Below are positions 35,274 to 44,189 of a stretch of DNA of 64,000 nt, one piece after another. This DNA is from Actinacidiphila acidipaludis (GTDB lineage: Bacteria > Actinomycetota > Actinomycetes > Streptomycetales > Streptomycetaceae). Position 1 is the first letter of the stretch. Every line of letters starts with the position of its first letter. Both the position numbers and the translations under genes were made by a program. The DNA lies in contig NZ_JAINZZ010000002.1 of the NCBI RefSeq assembly GCF_019890725.1, positions 1-64,000 of the forward strand, given 5' to 3'. Under the pieces are notes generated by a model. The model was not told where the DNA came from. It made no database searches and saw only the letters and a list, made by a program, of their open reading frames with translations.

Positions 35274-35756
35274 TCAGCCCGAGGTGTGGGCGGACTCCAG
35301 AGCGGAGATGTCGAGCTTCTTCATCCCCAGCATGGCGCGCGACGTGGCCGTGGCCTTGGCGGGGTCGGAGTCGTCGAGCAGGTCGAAGAGGACGGCGGGG
35401 ACGACCTGCCAGGAGACGCCGAAGCGGTCCTTGAGCCAGCCGCACTGGACCTCCTCGCCGCCGCCCTCGGTGAGCCGGCTCCAGTAGTAGTCCACCTCGT
35501 CCTGGTCGGCGCAGTGGATCTGGAACGAGATCGCCTCGTTGAAGGTGAACTCCGGGCCGCCGTTGACGGCCACGAACTTCTGGCCGTTGACGGTGAACTC
35601 CACGGCCAGGACCGACCCGGGCTCACCCGGGCCGGCCTCCGTGTAGCGGCCGACCCGGCCCCGCCGCCCGTCCTTGAACACCGACAGGTAGAACTCCGCG
35701 GCCTCCTCGGCCTGCCCGTCGAACCACAGGCACGTGGTGAATCCGCTCGTCGTCAT
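35274..35756 (-). CDS. VOC superfamily protein (PhnB/3-demethylubiquinone methyltransferase-like)
   Basis: A 160-residue protein of the vicinal-oxygen-chelate fold: TTCLWFDGQAEEAAEFYLSVF at the start, then VLAVEFTVNGQKFVAVNGGPEFTFNEAISFQIHC and WQVVPAVLFDLLDD. These PhnB-like members have no firmly assigned reaction. It is cytosolic and not in an operon; it converges with the glycosyltransferase gene. Confidence 0.82.
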   Translation of the reverse strand: MTTSGFTTCLWFDGQAEEAAEFYLSVFKDGRRGRVGRYTEAGPGEPGSVLAVEFTVNGQKFVAVNGGPEFTFNEAISFQIHCADQDEVDYYWSRLTEGGGEEVQCGWLKDRFGVSWQVVPAVLFDLLDDSDPAKATATSRAMLGMKKLDISALESAHTSG

Positions 35757-35853
35757 CGGGGAGCCTCCGCTCGCTCGCTGCGGTCAGATCGATCCTGCTC
35801 CCATCACGACCGGACCGCCCGCGGAAACTCATCGGTCGCCGCCGAACGCGCGG

Positions 35854-37518
35854 CTAGTAGGCCCCCCGTCCGTCGACCACGGCCCGCACGGTACGGGCCA
35901 TCACGTCCACGTCCCCGGTGAAGGACCAGTTGTCCACGTAGCGCAGGTCCAGCGCCACCGTCTCGTCCCACGACAGGTCGCTGCGGCCGCTGACCTGCCA
36001 CAGCCCGGTGATGCCGGGCTTGACCACCAGCCGGCGCAGCGCGACCTCGTCGTAGCGGGCGACCTCGTCGGGCAGCGGCGGGCGCGGGCCGACCAGGGAC
36101 ATGTCGCCGCACAGGACGTTGACGAGCTGCGGCAGCTCGTCGAGCGAGCAGCGGCGCAGCAGCCGGCCGACCGGCGTGACCCGCGGGTCCCGCCGCATCT
36201 TGAACATCAGGCCGTCGTTCTCGTTGGCGCCGGTCAGTTCCAGCTCGGCCCTGCGGGCCTCCGCGTCGGCCACCATCGTGCGGAACTTCCACATGGTGAA
36301 CGGCGTGCAGTCCTGGCCGTAGCGGGTCTGCCGGTGGAAGACCGGGCCCGGCGAGGTGGTCCTGATGGCCAGCGCCACCACGCCGAACAGCGGGGCCAGC
36401 AGCAGCAGTCCGAGCGCCGCGCCGGTGCGGTCCAGCGCGGACTTCAGCCCGACCTGGAGGCCCCGGCGCAGCGGCGGGGCGATGTGCAGCATGGTCAGTC
36501 CGGCCGGGGCGTCCACCTGGACGCGGCGCACGGCCACGTCCACCAGACCGGAGAGCACCGCCAGCGGCAGGCCCGCGTCGTGCAGCGCCCACGACAGCCG
36601 GCGGATCCGCTCGGCGGTGAGCCGCGGCCCGGGGGCCACGAGCACCAGCTCGGCGTGCTGCTCGCGGGCCGCGTGCAGCACCGCGGCCGCGTCCTCGGTG
36701 AGCGCCGCCGGGGTGACCGGGCCCAGCCGGGCCGGCACCGGCGCGCCGCACTGGAGTTTGGCACTGCCGACCGGCACCACGCCGACCACCACGTAGGCGT
36801 GCTCGGTGCGGGCGGCCAGATGCCCGACGACCTGGTCCGCGGTGCTCGGCTCGCCGATCACCAGGACCCGCCGGACGGACTCGGCGGCCTTGCGGGCCGC
36901 GATCAGATGGTGGTGGGTGGCCTTGCGCCCGGCCAGGGTCAGCAGCGGGGCCAGGGCGAGCGCGACCAGGCCGAGGGCCGGGCGGACGATCTCCCCGAAC
37001 GCCGTCCGCAGCACGGCCAGCACCCCGAGCAGCACCAGCCAGTCGCCGAACACCGCCAGGACCCCGCCGCCCTCGCCGAGGACGTCGGCCGCGTAGCGAC
37101 GGCGGGCCGCCCGCACCGCGGCCCAGGACCCGGCCGCGACGAGTGCGCAGGCGAGCGGGTGCGGCTGGCCGGCGCGCCGCAGCACCAGCAGCACGGGCAG
37201 GGCGACGCCCAGCAGGTCCACGGCCAGCGCGAGCGGCAGGTACCAGGCGGGCTTGTCCCCGTACCTGCTGTGGGCCCGGTGCACGCTGTGCCGGCCGTGC
37301 GGCCCCTCAGGGCCCGGTGGCCCGTCGCCGGTCAGCGTTCTCCCGCCGGCGTGCGGCCCCTCGCCGGCGGCCGGCTGGAGCACGGCGGGCACACCAAAGG
37401 CACCGGTACGTGCCGATGCCTTCGTTCTGGGGGAGGGCGGAGACGATCTCCGCGCCGGTCTCGGCTCGCTCTCGACCGACAGGACCCGGATGACCGGGTT
37501 GTTTCCGATACGCCGCAT
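35854..37518 (-). CDS. Undecaprenyl-phosphate sugar-1-phosphate transferase (WcaJ/exopolysaccharide type)
   Basis: A 554-residue membrane enzyme. About 85 disordered N-terminal residues are followed by four transmembrane helices (about 95-210), a nucleotide-binding-like middle domain (RVLVIGEPSTADQVVGHLA), one more hydrophobic segment, and the C-terminal catalytic domain with PVFHRQTRYGQDCTPFTMWKFRTM, SLDELPQLVNVLCGDMSLVGPRPPLP and KPGITGLWQVSGRSD. It transfers sugar-1-phosphate to the lipid carrier and starts exopolysaccharide synthesis. ATG 37518 has AGGGGGG upstream; a 17-residue longer start is less likely. Confidence 0.9.
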   Translation of the reverse strand: MRRIGNNPVIRVLSVESEPRPARRSSPPSPRTKASARTGAFGVPAVLQPAAGEGPHAGGRTLTGDGPPGPEGPHGRHSVHRAHSRYGDKPAWYLPLALAVDLLGVALPVLLVLRRAGQPHPLACALVAAGSWAAVRAARRRYAADVLGEGGGVLAVFGDWLVLLGVLAVLRTAFGEIVRPALGLVALALAPLLTLAGRKATHHHLIAARKAAESVRRVLVIGEPSTADQVVGHLAARTEHAYVVVGVVPVGSAKLQCGAPVPARLGPVTPAALTEDAAAVLHAAREQHAELVLVAPGPRLTAERIRRLSWALHDAGLPLAVLSGLVDVAVRRVQVDAPAGLTMLHIAPPLRRGLQVGLKSALDRTGAALGLLLLAPLFGVVALAIRTTSPGPVFHRQTRYGQDCTPFTMWKFRTMVADAEARRAELELTGANENDGLMFKMRRDPRVTPVGRLLRRCSLDELPQLVNVLCGDMSLVGPRPPLPDEVARYDEVALRRLVVKPGITGLWQVSGRSDLSWDETVALDLRYVDNWSFTGDVDVMARTVRAVVDGRGAY

Positions 37519-37696
37519 GGACCCCCCTGGCACATCGCGACCGAGTGGACGCCTCCAGCACTTCCCCAAGTACTGGCGTCGCCCAGGTACGGGGGAACGC
37601 TAGGCCAAACAGAGGCGTGCGCGCTGCGGATTGCGCAGATTCGCGCCGTTATTTTGACCGAGTTGAGCCGACTATGGCGCCTGCGGCAGCACGCAG

Positions 37697-37733
37697 TGTA
37701 AGGGGTTCGTTACAGGTGTGCCGGACCCTTACA
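37697..37733 (+). promoter_or_regulatory. Inverted repeat TGTAAGGG / CCCTTACA before the Rsm22-like gene
   Basis: TGTAAGGG (37697-37704) and CCCTTACA (37726-37733) are perfect complements separated by 21 nt, ending 10 nt before GTG 37744. A TTGACC (37655-37660) upstream might be a -35 box. It may be an operator or a leader hairpin; no partner regulator is evident. Confidence 0.4.
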
Positions 37734-37743
37734 GTTGTGGCTT

Positions 37744-38778
37744 GTGTCGACCGTCCACCTGCCCTCCGACCTCCAGGACGCCCTCACCGAGCGGCTCCAG
37801 GCCACCGCCCCCAGCCGGGCCTCGGCTCAGGTCGAGCGGCTGATCGAGAACTACCGGGGGACGACCCCCACCGCCGCGCCGATCCTCCGGGACGCCGCGG
37901 ACGCCGCCGCCTACGCCGCGTACCGGATGCCCGCCACCTACGCGGCCGTGCGGTCGGCGCTCGGCGCCTTCCGCGAGCAGGCCGGCGAGTGGACGCCGGT
38001 CACTCATCTCGACCTGGGCGGCGGCACCGGCGCGGCCACCTGGGCCGTGGCCGACGCCTGGCCGGGCGGGGCGCACCGCAGCACCGTCCTGGACTGGTCG
38101 CCGGCCGCCCTCGCGCTCGGCCGCGACCTCGCGCGGGACGCCGAGGAGGAGGCGGTCCGCCGGGCGGAGTGGACCAGGGCGCCGCTCGGCGGCGCGCCCG
38201 CGCTGCCGGTCACCGACCTGGTCACGGTCTCCTATGTGCTCGGCGAACTCACCGCCGCCGACCGGGCGTCGCTGATCGACGCGGCGGTGGCCGCCACCCG
38301 CGGGGCGCTCGTCGTCGCCGAACCCGGCACCCCCGAGGGCTACCGGCGGGTCATCGAGGCCCGCGACCGGCTGATCGCGGCCGGCCTGACCGTGCTGGCG
38401 CCCTGCCCGCACGACGGCGCCTGCCCCGTCACCGGCACCGACTGGTGCCACTTCGCCGCGCGGGTGCCGCGCACCTCGCTGCACCGGCAGGTCAAGGGCG
38501 GCACACTGCCGTACGAGGACGAGAAGTTCAGCTATGTCGCCGCCGCCCGTGCGGCCGCCGTGCCCGGGGCGCCGGCCGCGGCCCGGGTGGTCCGCCATCC
38601 GCAGATCCGCAAGGGCCAGGTGCTGCTCGACCTGTGCACCCGCGACGACGGCCTGAACCGGACCACGGTCACCAAGCGGCACGGCGCCGCGTACCGCGCC
38701 GCCCGCGACACGGCGTGGGGGGACGCCTTCGAGGCGGGGGACACCCCCGGTGGCGGCGAGGCCCCCGAACTGCCCTGA
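37744..38778 (+). CDS. Rsm22-like small-ribosomal-subunit methyltransferase family protein
   Basis: A 344-residue SAM-dependent methyltransferase-fold protein. VTHLDLGGGTGAATWAVADAW is SAM motif I; VTVSYVLGELTAADR follows. A Cys cluster CPHDGACPVTGTDWCHF matches the iron-sulfur-type motif of the Rsm22 family, which assists assembly of mitochondrial small ribosomal subunits; the bacterial role is not settled. GTG 37744 (protein starting STVHLPSDLQDAL) was chosen over 37735. No ribosome site is evident. Confidence 0.85.
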   Translation: MSTVHLPSDLQDALTERLQATAPSRASAQVERLIENYRGTTPTAAPILRDAADAAAYAAYRMPATYAAVRSALGAFREQAGEWTPVTHLDLGGGTGAATWAVADAWPGGAHRSTVLDWSPAALALGRDLARDAEEEAVRRAEWTRAPLGGAPALPVTDLVTVSYVLGELTAADRASLIDAAVAATRGALVVAEPGTPEGYRRVIEARDRLIAAGLTVLAPCPHDGACPVTGTDWCHFAARVPRTSLHRQVKGGTLPYEDEKFSYVAAARAAAVPGAPAAARVVRHPQIRKGQVLLDLCTRDDGLNRTTVTKRHGAAYRAARDTAWGDAFEAGDTPGGGEAPELP

Positions 38779-38832
38779 GCCGCCCCGGGCCGCCCTGAGA
38801 ACCGTCCTGCGAACCCGCCCCGAACTCCCCGG

Positions 38833-39981
38833 CTACAGCCAGCCGTTGCGGCGGAACGCGCGATAGCAGAACGCCGACAGCACGGACGTCACGCCGACCA
38901 TGAGCGGGTAGCCGAAGGACCAGCCGAGCTCGGGCATGTGGCGGAAGTTCATCCCGTAGAAGCCGGCGATCATCGTCGGGATGGCCATGATCGCGGCGGC
39001 CGCGCTGATCCGCCGCATGTCGACGTTCTGCTGCACCGCCAATTGGCTGAGATTCGCCGCCAGCAGTCCGTCCACGAGCTCGCTGTACGCCACCAGACGC
39101 TCCTTGACGTGGGACAGGTGGTCGGCCACGTCGCGGAAGTAGCGGGCGATCTCGGGGGTGACGAGCGGGTCGGGGTCCTCGCTGAGCCGCTGCAGCGGAC
39201 GGGCCATCGGCACCACCGCGTGCTTGAACTCGATGAGTTCGCGCTTGAGCTGGTAGATGCGTTCGGCGTCGTCGCCGTGCGCGGCCGAGAAGACGTCCGA
39301 CTCCAGGGCGTCCACGTCCAGTTCGACCGCGTCGGCGACGTCCAGGTAGTCGTCCACCACCTGGTCGGCGATCGCGTGCAGGACCGTCGCCGGGCCGTGC
39401 CGCAGCATCTCGGGCCGGGCCTCCAGGGCGCGCCGCACCCGGGACAGGCCCGGGGCGCTGCCGTGCCGCACCACGACCACGAAGTCCTTGCCGAGGAAGA
39501 TCATCACCTCGCCGGTGTCGACCACCTCGCTGGTCGCGGTGAGCTTCTCGTGCTCCACGAACACGATCGTCTTCAGCACCAGGAACAGCGTGTCCCCGTA
39601 GCGCTCCAGCTTGGGCCGCTGGTGGGCCTGCACCGCGTCCTCGACGGCCAGCGGGTGCAGCCCGAACGCCTCGGCGATCTCCGCCAGGTGCTCCTGCTCC
39701 GGCTGGTGCAGGCCTATCCAGACGAACCCGCCCTGCCGCCTGGCCTCCTCCAGCGCCTCCGCCGGCGGCAGCGACGCGACCCGGTTGCCCTCGTCGTAGA
39801 CCGCGCAGTCCACCACCACGTCGGCGGTGCAGCGGCGCTGCTCGGGCACGCCCCCGGCCGCGGCGTCGTCCAGCGAGTGCCACTTGCCGCCCCGCCGCCA
39901 CTGGCGGCCGGTCGGCCGCCGGGACCCGTCCGGGCCGGCCTGCCGGTCGCCGGGGCGGCGGATCACGGGCCTGTGTGTCAT
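38833..39981 (-). CDS. corA: CorA-family magnesium/cobalt transport protein
   Basis: A 382-residue channel subunit. A large cytosolic N-terminal domain (LHQPEQEHLAEIAEAFGLHPLAVEDA) and a long helix precede two C-terminal transmembrane segments. The family signature YGMNF is at the end of the first (MAIPTMIAGFYGMNFRHMP). As a pentamer it conducts Mg2+ and other divalent ions. The ATG overlaps the upstream oxidoreductase stop by 4 nt, so translation is coupled. The longer frame reaching 41571 is a shadow of that gene. Confidence 0.9.
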   Translation of the reverse strand: MTHRPVIRRPGDRQAGPDGSRRPTGRQWRRGGKWHSLDDAAAGGVPEQRRCTADVVVDCAVYDEGNRVASLPPAEALEEARRQGGFVWIGLHQPEQEHLAEIAEAFGLHPLAVEDAVQAHQRPKLERYGDTLFLVLKTIVFVEHEKLTATSEVVDTGEVMIFLGKDFVVVVRHGSAPGLSRVRRALEARPEMLRHGPATVLHAIADQVVDDYLDVADAVELDVDALESDVFSAAHGDDAERIYQLKRELIEFKHAVVPMARPLQRLSEDPDPLVTPEIARYFRDVADHLSHVKERLVAYSELVDGLLAANLSQLAVQQNVDMRRISAAAAIMAIPTMIAGFYGMNFRHMPELGWSFGYPLMVGVTSVLSAFCYRAFRRNGWL

Positions 39982-41525
39982 CGTGCCTTCTCCAGTACGG
40001 CCATCGCCGCGTTGTGTCCGGGGACCGCGCTGACCCCTCCGCCGCGGACCGCGCCCGCGCCGCAGAGGAAGACGTTCGCGTCGGGGGTTCCGACACCCCA
40101 CCGTCCCGTGGCGTCCGTCACGTCGCCCGGGTCGGCGAACGGCCACGACAGGTCGCGGTGGAAGATGTGGCCGCCCGGCAGGCCCACCTCGCGCTCCAGG
40201 TCGAGCGGGGACTTGGCCTCCAGGCAGGGCCGCCCCTCGGCGTCGGTGGCCAGGCAGCCCTCCAGCGGCTCGGCGAGTACGGCGTCGAGCTGCGCGAGCG
40301 TGGCGCGCAGCAGTTCCCGCCGGGTGCCCGCGGGGTCCTCGGCGAACAGCCGCGCGGGCGCGTGCAGCCCGAACAGCGTCAGGGTGTGCACGCCCTCGGC
40401 GGCCAGGTCCGGGGAGAGGATCGAGGGGTCGGTCAGGCTGTGGCAGTAGATCTCCGAGGGCGGCGCGTCCGGCACCCGCCCGGCGGCCGCCTGCTCGTAA
40501 GCGGTCTGCAACTGCCGGTAGGACTCGGCGATGTGGAAGGTCCCGGCGAAGGCCTCGCGGGGGTCCACGGCGGTGTCGCGCAGCCGCGGCAGCCGGCGCA
40601 GCAGCATGTTGACCTTGAGCTGGGCGCCCTCGGGCTTGTCCGGCAGCGGCCGGCCGAGCAGCCCGGCCAGCGCGTACGGGGAGGCGTTGACCAGGACGTC
40701 CGTGGCGCCGACGGTCCGGCCGTCGGCGAGGGTCACCTCGGCGCGCACGCCGTCGGTGGCGATGCCGGTCACCTCCGCACCGGTGACGATCTCCGCGCCG
40801 GCAGTGCGGGCGGCCGCGGCCAGGGCGTCGGTGAACGCGCCCATCCCGCCGATCGGCACGTCCCAGTCGCCGGTGCCGCCGCCGATCACGTGGTAGAGGA
40901 AGCAGCGGTTCTGCCGCAGCGACGGGTCGTGGGCGTGGGTGAACGTGCCGATCAGCGCGTCGGTGAGGACCACGCCGCGGACCGTGTCGTCCGCGAACTC
41001 CGCCTCGACGGTCTCGCCCAGCGGCCGCTCGAACAGGGTCTCCCAGGCGGCGGTGTCGCCGATCCGGCGCTCCAATTCGGCCCGGCTGGGCAGCGGCTCG
41101 GTGAGCGTCGGGAAGACCCGCTCGGCCACCTGCCTGGTCATGCCGTAGAACCGCTGCCAGGCCTCGAAGTCCCGGTCGGAGCCGGTCAGCCGGACGAACT
41201 GCTCGCGGGTGCGCCCGGCGTCCTCGGCGTCCACCAGCAGCCCGCCGCCGCCTGTGGGGGTGTACGAGGAGATCCGGCGGCGGCGCACCGCGAAGCGCAG
41301 CCCGAGATCGTCGACGACCTTCCGGGGCAGCAGGCTCACCAGGTACGAGTAGCGGGACAGCCGCGCGTCCACCCCGGTGAACGCGCGGGTGGACACGGCG
41401 GCGCCACCGGTGGCGGGCAGCCGTTCCAGGAGCAGTACCCGGCGGCCCGCCCGGGCGAGATACGCGGCGGCGACCAGGCCGTTGTGGCCGCCGCCGACGA
41501 TCACGGCGTCGTACGAAGCATGCAT
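39978..41525 (-). CDS. Phytoene desaturase-like FAD-dependent oxidoreductase
   Basis: A 515-residue flavoprotein. The N-terminal dinucleotide motif DAVIVGGGHNGLVAAAYLARAG and LLLERLPATGGAAVSTRAF are typical of the phytoene dehydrogenase/amine oxidase superfamily. The end has VFLCGAGAVRGGGVSAVPGHNAAMAVLE, the C-terminal FAD contact. No carotenoid gene is near, and this subgroup is usually left as NAD(P)/FAD oxidoreductase of unknown substrate. It is coupled to corA by a 4-nt overlap and lies 9 nt downstream of the dimethylargininase stop. Confidence 0.87.
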   Translation of the reverse strand: MHASYDAVIVGGGHNGLVAAAYLARAGRRVLLLERLPATGGAAVSTRAFTGVDARLSRYSYLVSLLPRKVVDDLGLRFAVRRRRISSYTPTGGGGLLVDAEDAGRTREQFVRLTGSDRDFEAWQRFYGMTRQVAERVFPTLTEPLPSRAELERRIGDTAAWETLFERPLGETVEAEFADDTVRGVVLTDALIGTFTHAHDPSLRQNRCFLYHVIGGGTGDWDVPIGGMGAFTDALAAAARTAGAEIVTGAEVTGIATDGVRAEVTLADGRTVGATDVLVNASPYALAGLLGRPLPDKPEGAQLKVNMLLRRLPRLRDTAVDPREAFAGTFHIAESYRQLQTAYEQAAAGRVPDAPPSEIYCHSLTDPSILSPDLAAEGVHTLTLFGLHAPARLFAEDPAGTRRELLRATLAQLDAVLAEPLEGCLATDAEGRPCLEAKSPLDLEREVGLPGGHIFHRDLSWPFADPGDVTDATGRWGVGTPDANVFLCGAGAVRGGGVSAVPGHNAAMAVLEKAR

Positions 41526-41534
41526 GCGCGCACC

Positions 41535-42356
41535 CTACGGGGTGGCGGGACGCAGCTCCATCGTGCAGCACTTCACGCTGCCGCCGGCCTTGTGCAGCTC
41601 CGACAGGTCGACCGGCACCGGTTCGAAGCCGCGCTCGCGGAGCGGCTCGTGCAGGCCGGTGGCCGCCAGGGGCAGCAGGACGTTGCGGCCGTCGCTGACC
41701 GCGTTGAGGCCGAGCACGGCCGCGTCGTCGGCGGTGGCCGGCAGCGCGTCGGGGAACAGCCGGGAGAGCACGTCGCGGCTGGCCTCGGTGAAGGCGCCGG
41801 GGTAGTACATGATCTCGTCGCGGGTGTCGTCCAGGACCGCCAGCGCGGTGTCCAGGTGGTAGTAGCGCGGGTCGGTCAGCTCCAGGCTGATCACCGGCCG
41901 CCCGAAGAACTCCTGGGCCTCGTCGTGGGCCAGCGGGCTGCTGCGGAAGCCCTGCCCGGCCAGGATCCAGGAGGAGGTGACCGCGAAGTCGCCCTCGGCC
42001 TCGTTGACGTGCTCGGGCTCACGCACGTCGGTGAAGCCGTGGGCGCGGAACCAGGCCAGGTGCGCGGGGGCCTCCGCGGTGCGCTCGGGGTTGGCGAACC
42101 GGGCGCCCAGCACCCGGCCGTCCACGACGGTGGCGCCGTTCGCCGCGAAGACCATGTCGGGTAGCCCGGGTTCCGGGTTCAGGATCTCCACGGTGTGGCC
42201 GAGCGCGCGGTACCGGTCGCGCAGGTCCTCCCACTGGAAGAGGGCGAGTGCCTGGTCCACCGGCTTGGTGGGGTCCATCCACGGGTTGATCGAGTACGTG
42301 ACGCGGAAGTGGGCCGGCGGGCACATCAGGTACCGGCGGGGTGTCGCGATACGCAA
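41535..42356 (-). CDS. Dimethylargininase (DDAH) family protein
   Basis: A 273-residue guanidino-group-modifying enzyme fold. RYLMCPPAHFRVTYSINPWMD opens the protein, PDMVFAANGATVVDG supplies the substrate-binding acidic residues, and the nucleophile Cys is in GGSVKCCTMELRP at the end. It would hydrolyse dimethylarginine or arginine to citrulline, or a related amidine. ATG 42356 is followed at once by the conserved start. It is the first gene of a tight three-gene set with the oxidoreductase and corA. Confidence 0.87.
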   Translation of the reverse strand: MRIATPRRYLMCPPAHFRVTYSINPWMDPTKPVDQALALFQWEDLRDRYRALGHTVEILNPEPGLPDMVFAANGATVVDGRVLGARFANPERTAEAPAHLAWFRAHGFTDVREPEHVNEAEGDFAVTSSWILAGQGFRSSPLAHDEAQEFFGRPVISLELTDPRYYHLDTALAVLDDTRDEIMYYPGAFTEASRDVLSRLFPDALPATADDAAVLGLNAVSDGRNVLLPLAATGLHEPLRERGFEPVPVDLSELHKAGGSVKCCTMELRPATP

Positions 42357-42521
42357 GGCGGGCTCCTCGAGGGGTGGTTGAGTGCCGGGACCTCCGGAGG
42401 ACGGGTGGTCCGCCGGAGGAGTACGAACGCGTACCGCGATTGTGCGCCTCCGGTGCCCTTTTCCGCAGGGGCCTGCGGCCGTCCGTGCGACGGCACTTGG
42501 CGCCCGCCCCGGTCCCCCCGC

Positions 42522-43172
42522 TCAGGAGCTGCTGGGCGCCGGGGCGAGGGCCGTGAGGAGGGCCGTGGTGAGGGCGAACGCGGACCGGCACTCGGCCACC
42601 ACGCGGCCGGCCTCGGCCGGGCCGATCGGCAGGGCGTCCAGGGCGGCGCGGTACTGGCGGCGGAAGGCGGCCGGGTTGGGGATGCCGTCGAAGACGTAGA
42701 ACCGCACCCCGTCGCCCCGGGGCACCAGCCCGTACGCCCGCTCGGCGGCGGCGCGGATCACCTGGCCGCCGGCCAGGTCCCCGAGGTAGCGGGTGTAGTG
42801 GTGGGCCACATAGCCCGCCGGCCAGGTCGCGGCCAGTTCGGTGATCCGGGCGGCGTGGCGGGCGGTGGCCGGCAGCGCGGTGGCCCGCTCGCGCCAGCCC
42901 GGCCCCAGTAGATGGCCGAGGTCGGCCTCCAGAGCGGGCACCCGGAGCAGCGCGGGCCGCAGGAAGGGCCCGGCCACCGGGTCGCCGGCCAGCCGGGCCG
43001 CGCCCTCCTCCAGGGCGCGGTAGACGAACCAGAGCTGCTCGGTGTAGCGCGCGAAGGCGGGCAGGCCGAGCCGCCCGGTCACCAGGTCGGCCATGAACGC
43101 CGTGGTCTCGGCCTGGGTGTGCCGGTCCTGGCTGGCGGCTCGCAGCACCGCTGAGAAGGGCGGTGACGTCAA
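42522..43172 (-). CDS. Biliverdin-producing heme oxygenase
   Basis: A 216-residue helical enzyme. The proximal heme ligand His is in QDRHTQAETTAFM near residue 18, and the distal helix Gly pair in YTRYLGDLAGGQVI is present. It opens heme to biliverdin, CO and iron, supplying iron in actinomycetes. The start is an unusual TTG (43172), supported by GGAGG 5 nt ahead and by the family N-terminus. No heme uptake gene is adjacent. Confidence 0.9.
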   Translation of the reverse strand: MTSPPFSAVLRAASQDRHTQAETTAFMADLVTGRLGLPAFARYTEQLWFVYRALEEGAARLAGDPVAGPFLRPALLRVPALEADLGHLLGPGWRERATALPATARHAARITELAATWPAGYVAHHYTRYLGDLAGGQVIRAAAERAYGLVPRGDGVRFYVFDGIPNPAAFRRQYRAALDALPIGPAEAGRVVAECRSAFALTTALLTALAPAPSSS

Positions 43173-43357
43173 CGGGACCTCCGCGGGTGAGTGGCCGGCG
43201 TGCCCGCCGGCGGATGCTTGCCGACATCGTGTCGGAAAGGGGGGCCCGGGAACAGTTCCACCCCGGGTGGGTGTTCATTCCCGGCAAGAGGGAGGATGTC
43301 CCTCACCACCCGCGTACCGTGTACGGCAACGGGGGCGGGGGCGAGGGAAGGAGCTCG

Positions 43358-44119
43358 ATGGCAGGCATGAACAGGGTGTCCGGCTGGCTGCGACGCCGCA
43401 CGGACAGCGCGTCAGGTTCTGCCCGCCCGGCTCGGGAGTCCCGGGGTTCCCGCTCCTCCCGAGGACCACACCTCGCCGCCCCCGATCCGCAGCGTGACGC
43501 GCTGACCACGGCGGCCGCCGCGGCCGGCTTCCCGGTCGCCCCCGCGGTCCACCCGGAAGGCTTCGGCTGTTCGTGCGACCGGATCGGCTGTCCGGTGCCG
43601 GGCCTGCACCCGGTCTCCATGGCCTGGCAGACCCAGGCCAGCACCGAGCCCCAGCGGGTCGCCCAGTGGCTGGCCAAGGACCCGCAGGCGAACTTCGTCA
43701 CCGCCACCGGCATCAACCACGACGTGCTGGACGTGCCCGCGGAGGCCGGCCGGCTCGCGCTGGAGCGGCTCACCGCCGACGGCGCCACCTTCGGCCCGGT
43801 CGCCGCCCACGAGGACCGGCTGCTGTTCTTCACCGCCACCCGCGGCACCCCCGCCGACGAGGACGAGTGGTGGCCCTGCGCGCTGGACTCCCACCCCGAG
43901 ACCGTCGACGAGCGGCCCGGCATCCGCTGGCACTGCCGCGGCAGCTACGTCCTGCTGCCGCCGGCCCGGCTCACCTCCGGCAACACCGTCGAGTGGCTGC
44001 CGGGACACGGCCCCGACCTGCCGCTGCCCGACCCGCTGCCGGTGCTCGACGTGCTCACCGACGCGTGCGCGTCCTTCGGGTACGAGCCGGAGCCGGAGTC
44101 GGTCGCCTGGGGGCGCTGA
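43358..44119 (+). CDS. Bifunctional DNA primase/polymerase (Prim-Pol) N-terminal domain protein
   Basis: A 253-residue protein. After a basic, disordered N-terminus (about 45 residues), AAAAGFPVAPAVHPEGFGCSCDRIGCPVPGLHP is the Cys-containing start of the streptomycete Prim-Pol group. GIRWHCRGSYVLLPPARLTSGNTVEWLPG resembles its C-terminal part. The family is related to archaeo-eukaryotic primases; these stand-alone chromosomal forms have no proven activity. ATG 43358 has GGGAAGGAG about 6 nt ahead, which rules out the longer frame from 43163. Confidence 0.78.
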   Translation: MAGMNRVSGWLRRRTDSASGSARPARESRGSRSSRGPHLAAPDPQRDALTTAAAAAGFPVAPAVHPEGFGCSCDRIGCPVPGLHPVSMAWQTQASTEPQRVAQWLAKDPQANFVTATGINHDVLDVPAEAGRLALERLTADGATFGPVAAHEDRLLFFTATRGTPADEDEWWPCALDSHPETVDERPGIRWHCRGSYVLLPPARLTSGNTVEWLPGHGPDLPLPDPLPVLDVLTDACASFGYEPEPESVAWGR

Positions 44120-44189
44120 GCCCCTCCGCGAGGTCACCCCCGGCCGGCCAGGACCGTGCGCCGACCCCGCGCGTCCGGGACGGCCGGCG

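Noticed and set aside
39978-41525. Carotenoid cluster suggested by the phytoene-desaturase-like protein
   Set aside because: No phytoene synthase, GGPP synthase or cyclase is adjacent; neighbours are CorA and dimethylargininase.
43251-43261. GGAACAGTTCC palindrome near the Prim-Pol gene as a LexA or IdeR box
   Set aside because: It does not match the actinobacterial SOS box or iron box well enough; isolated short palindrome.
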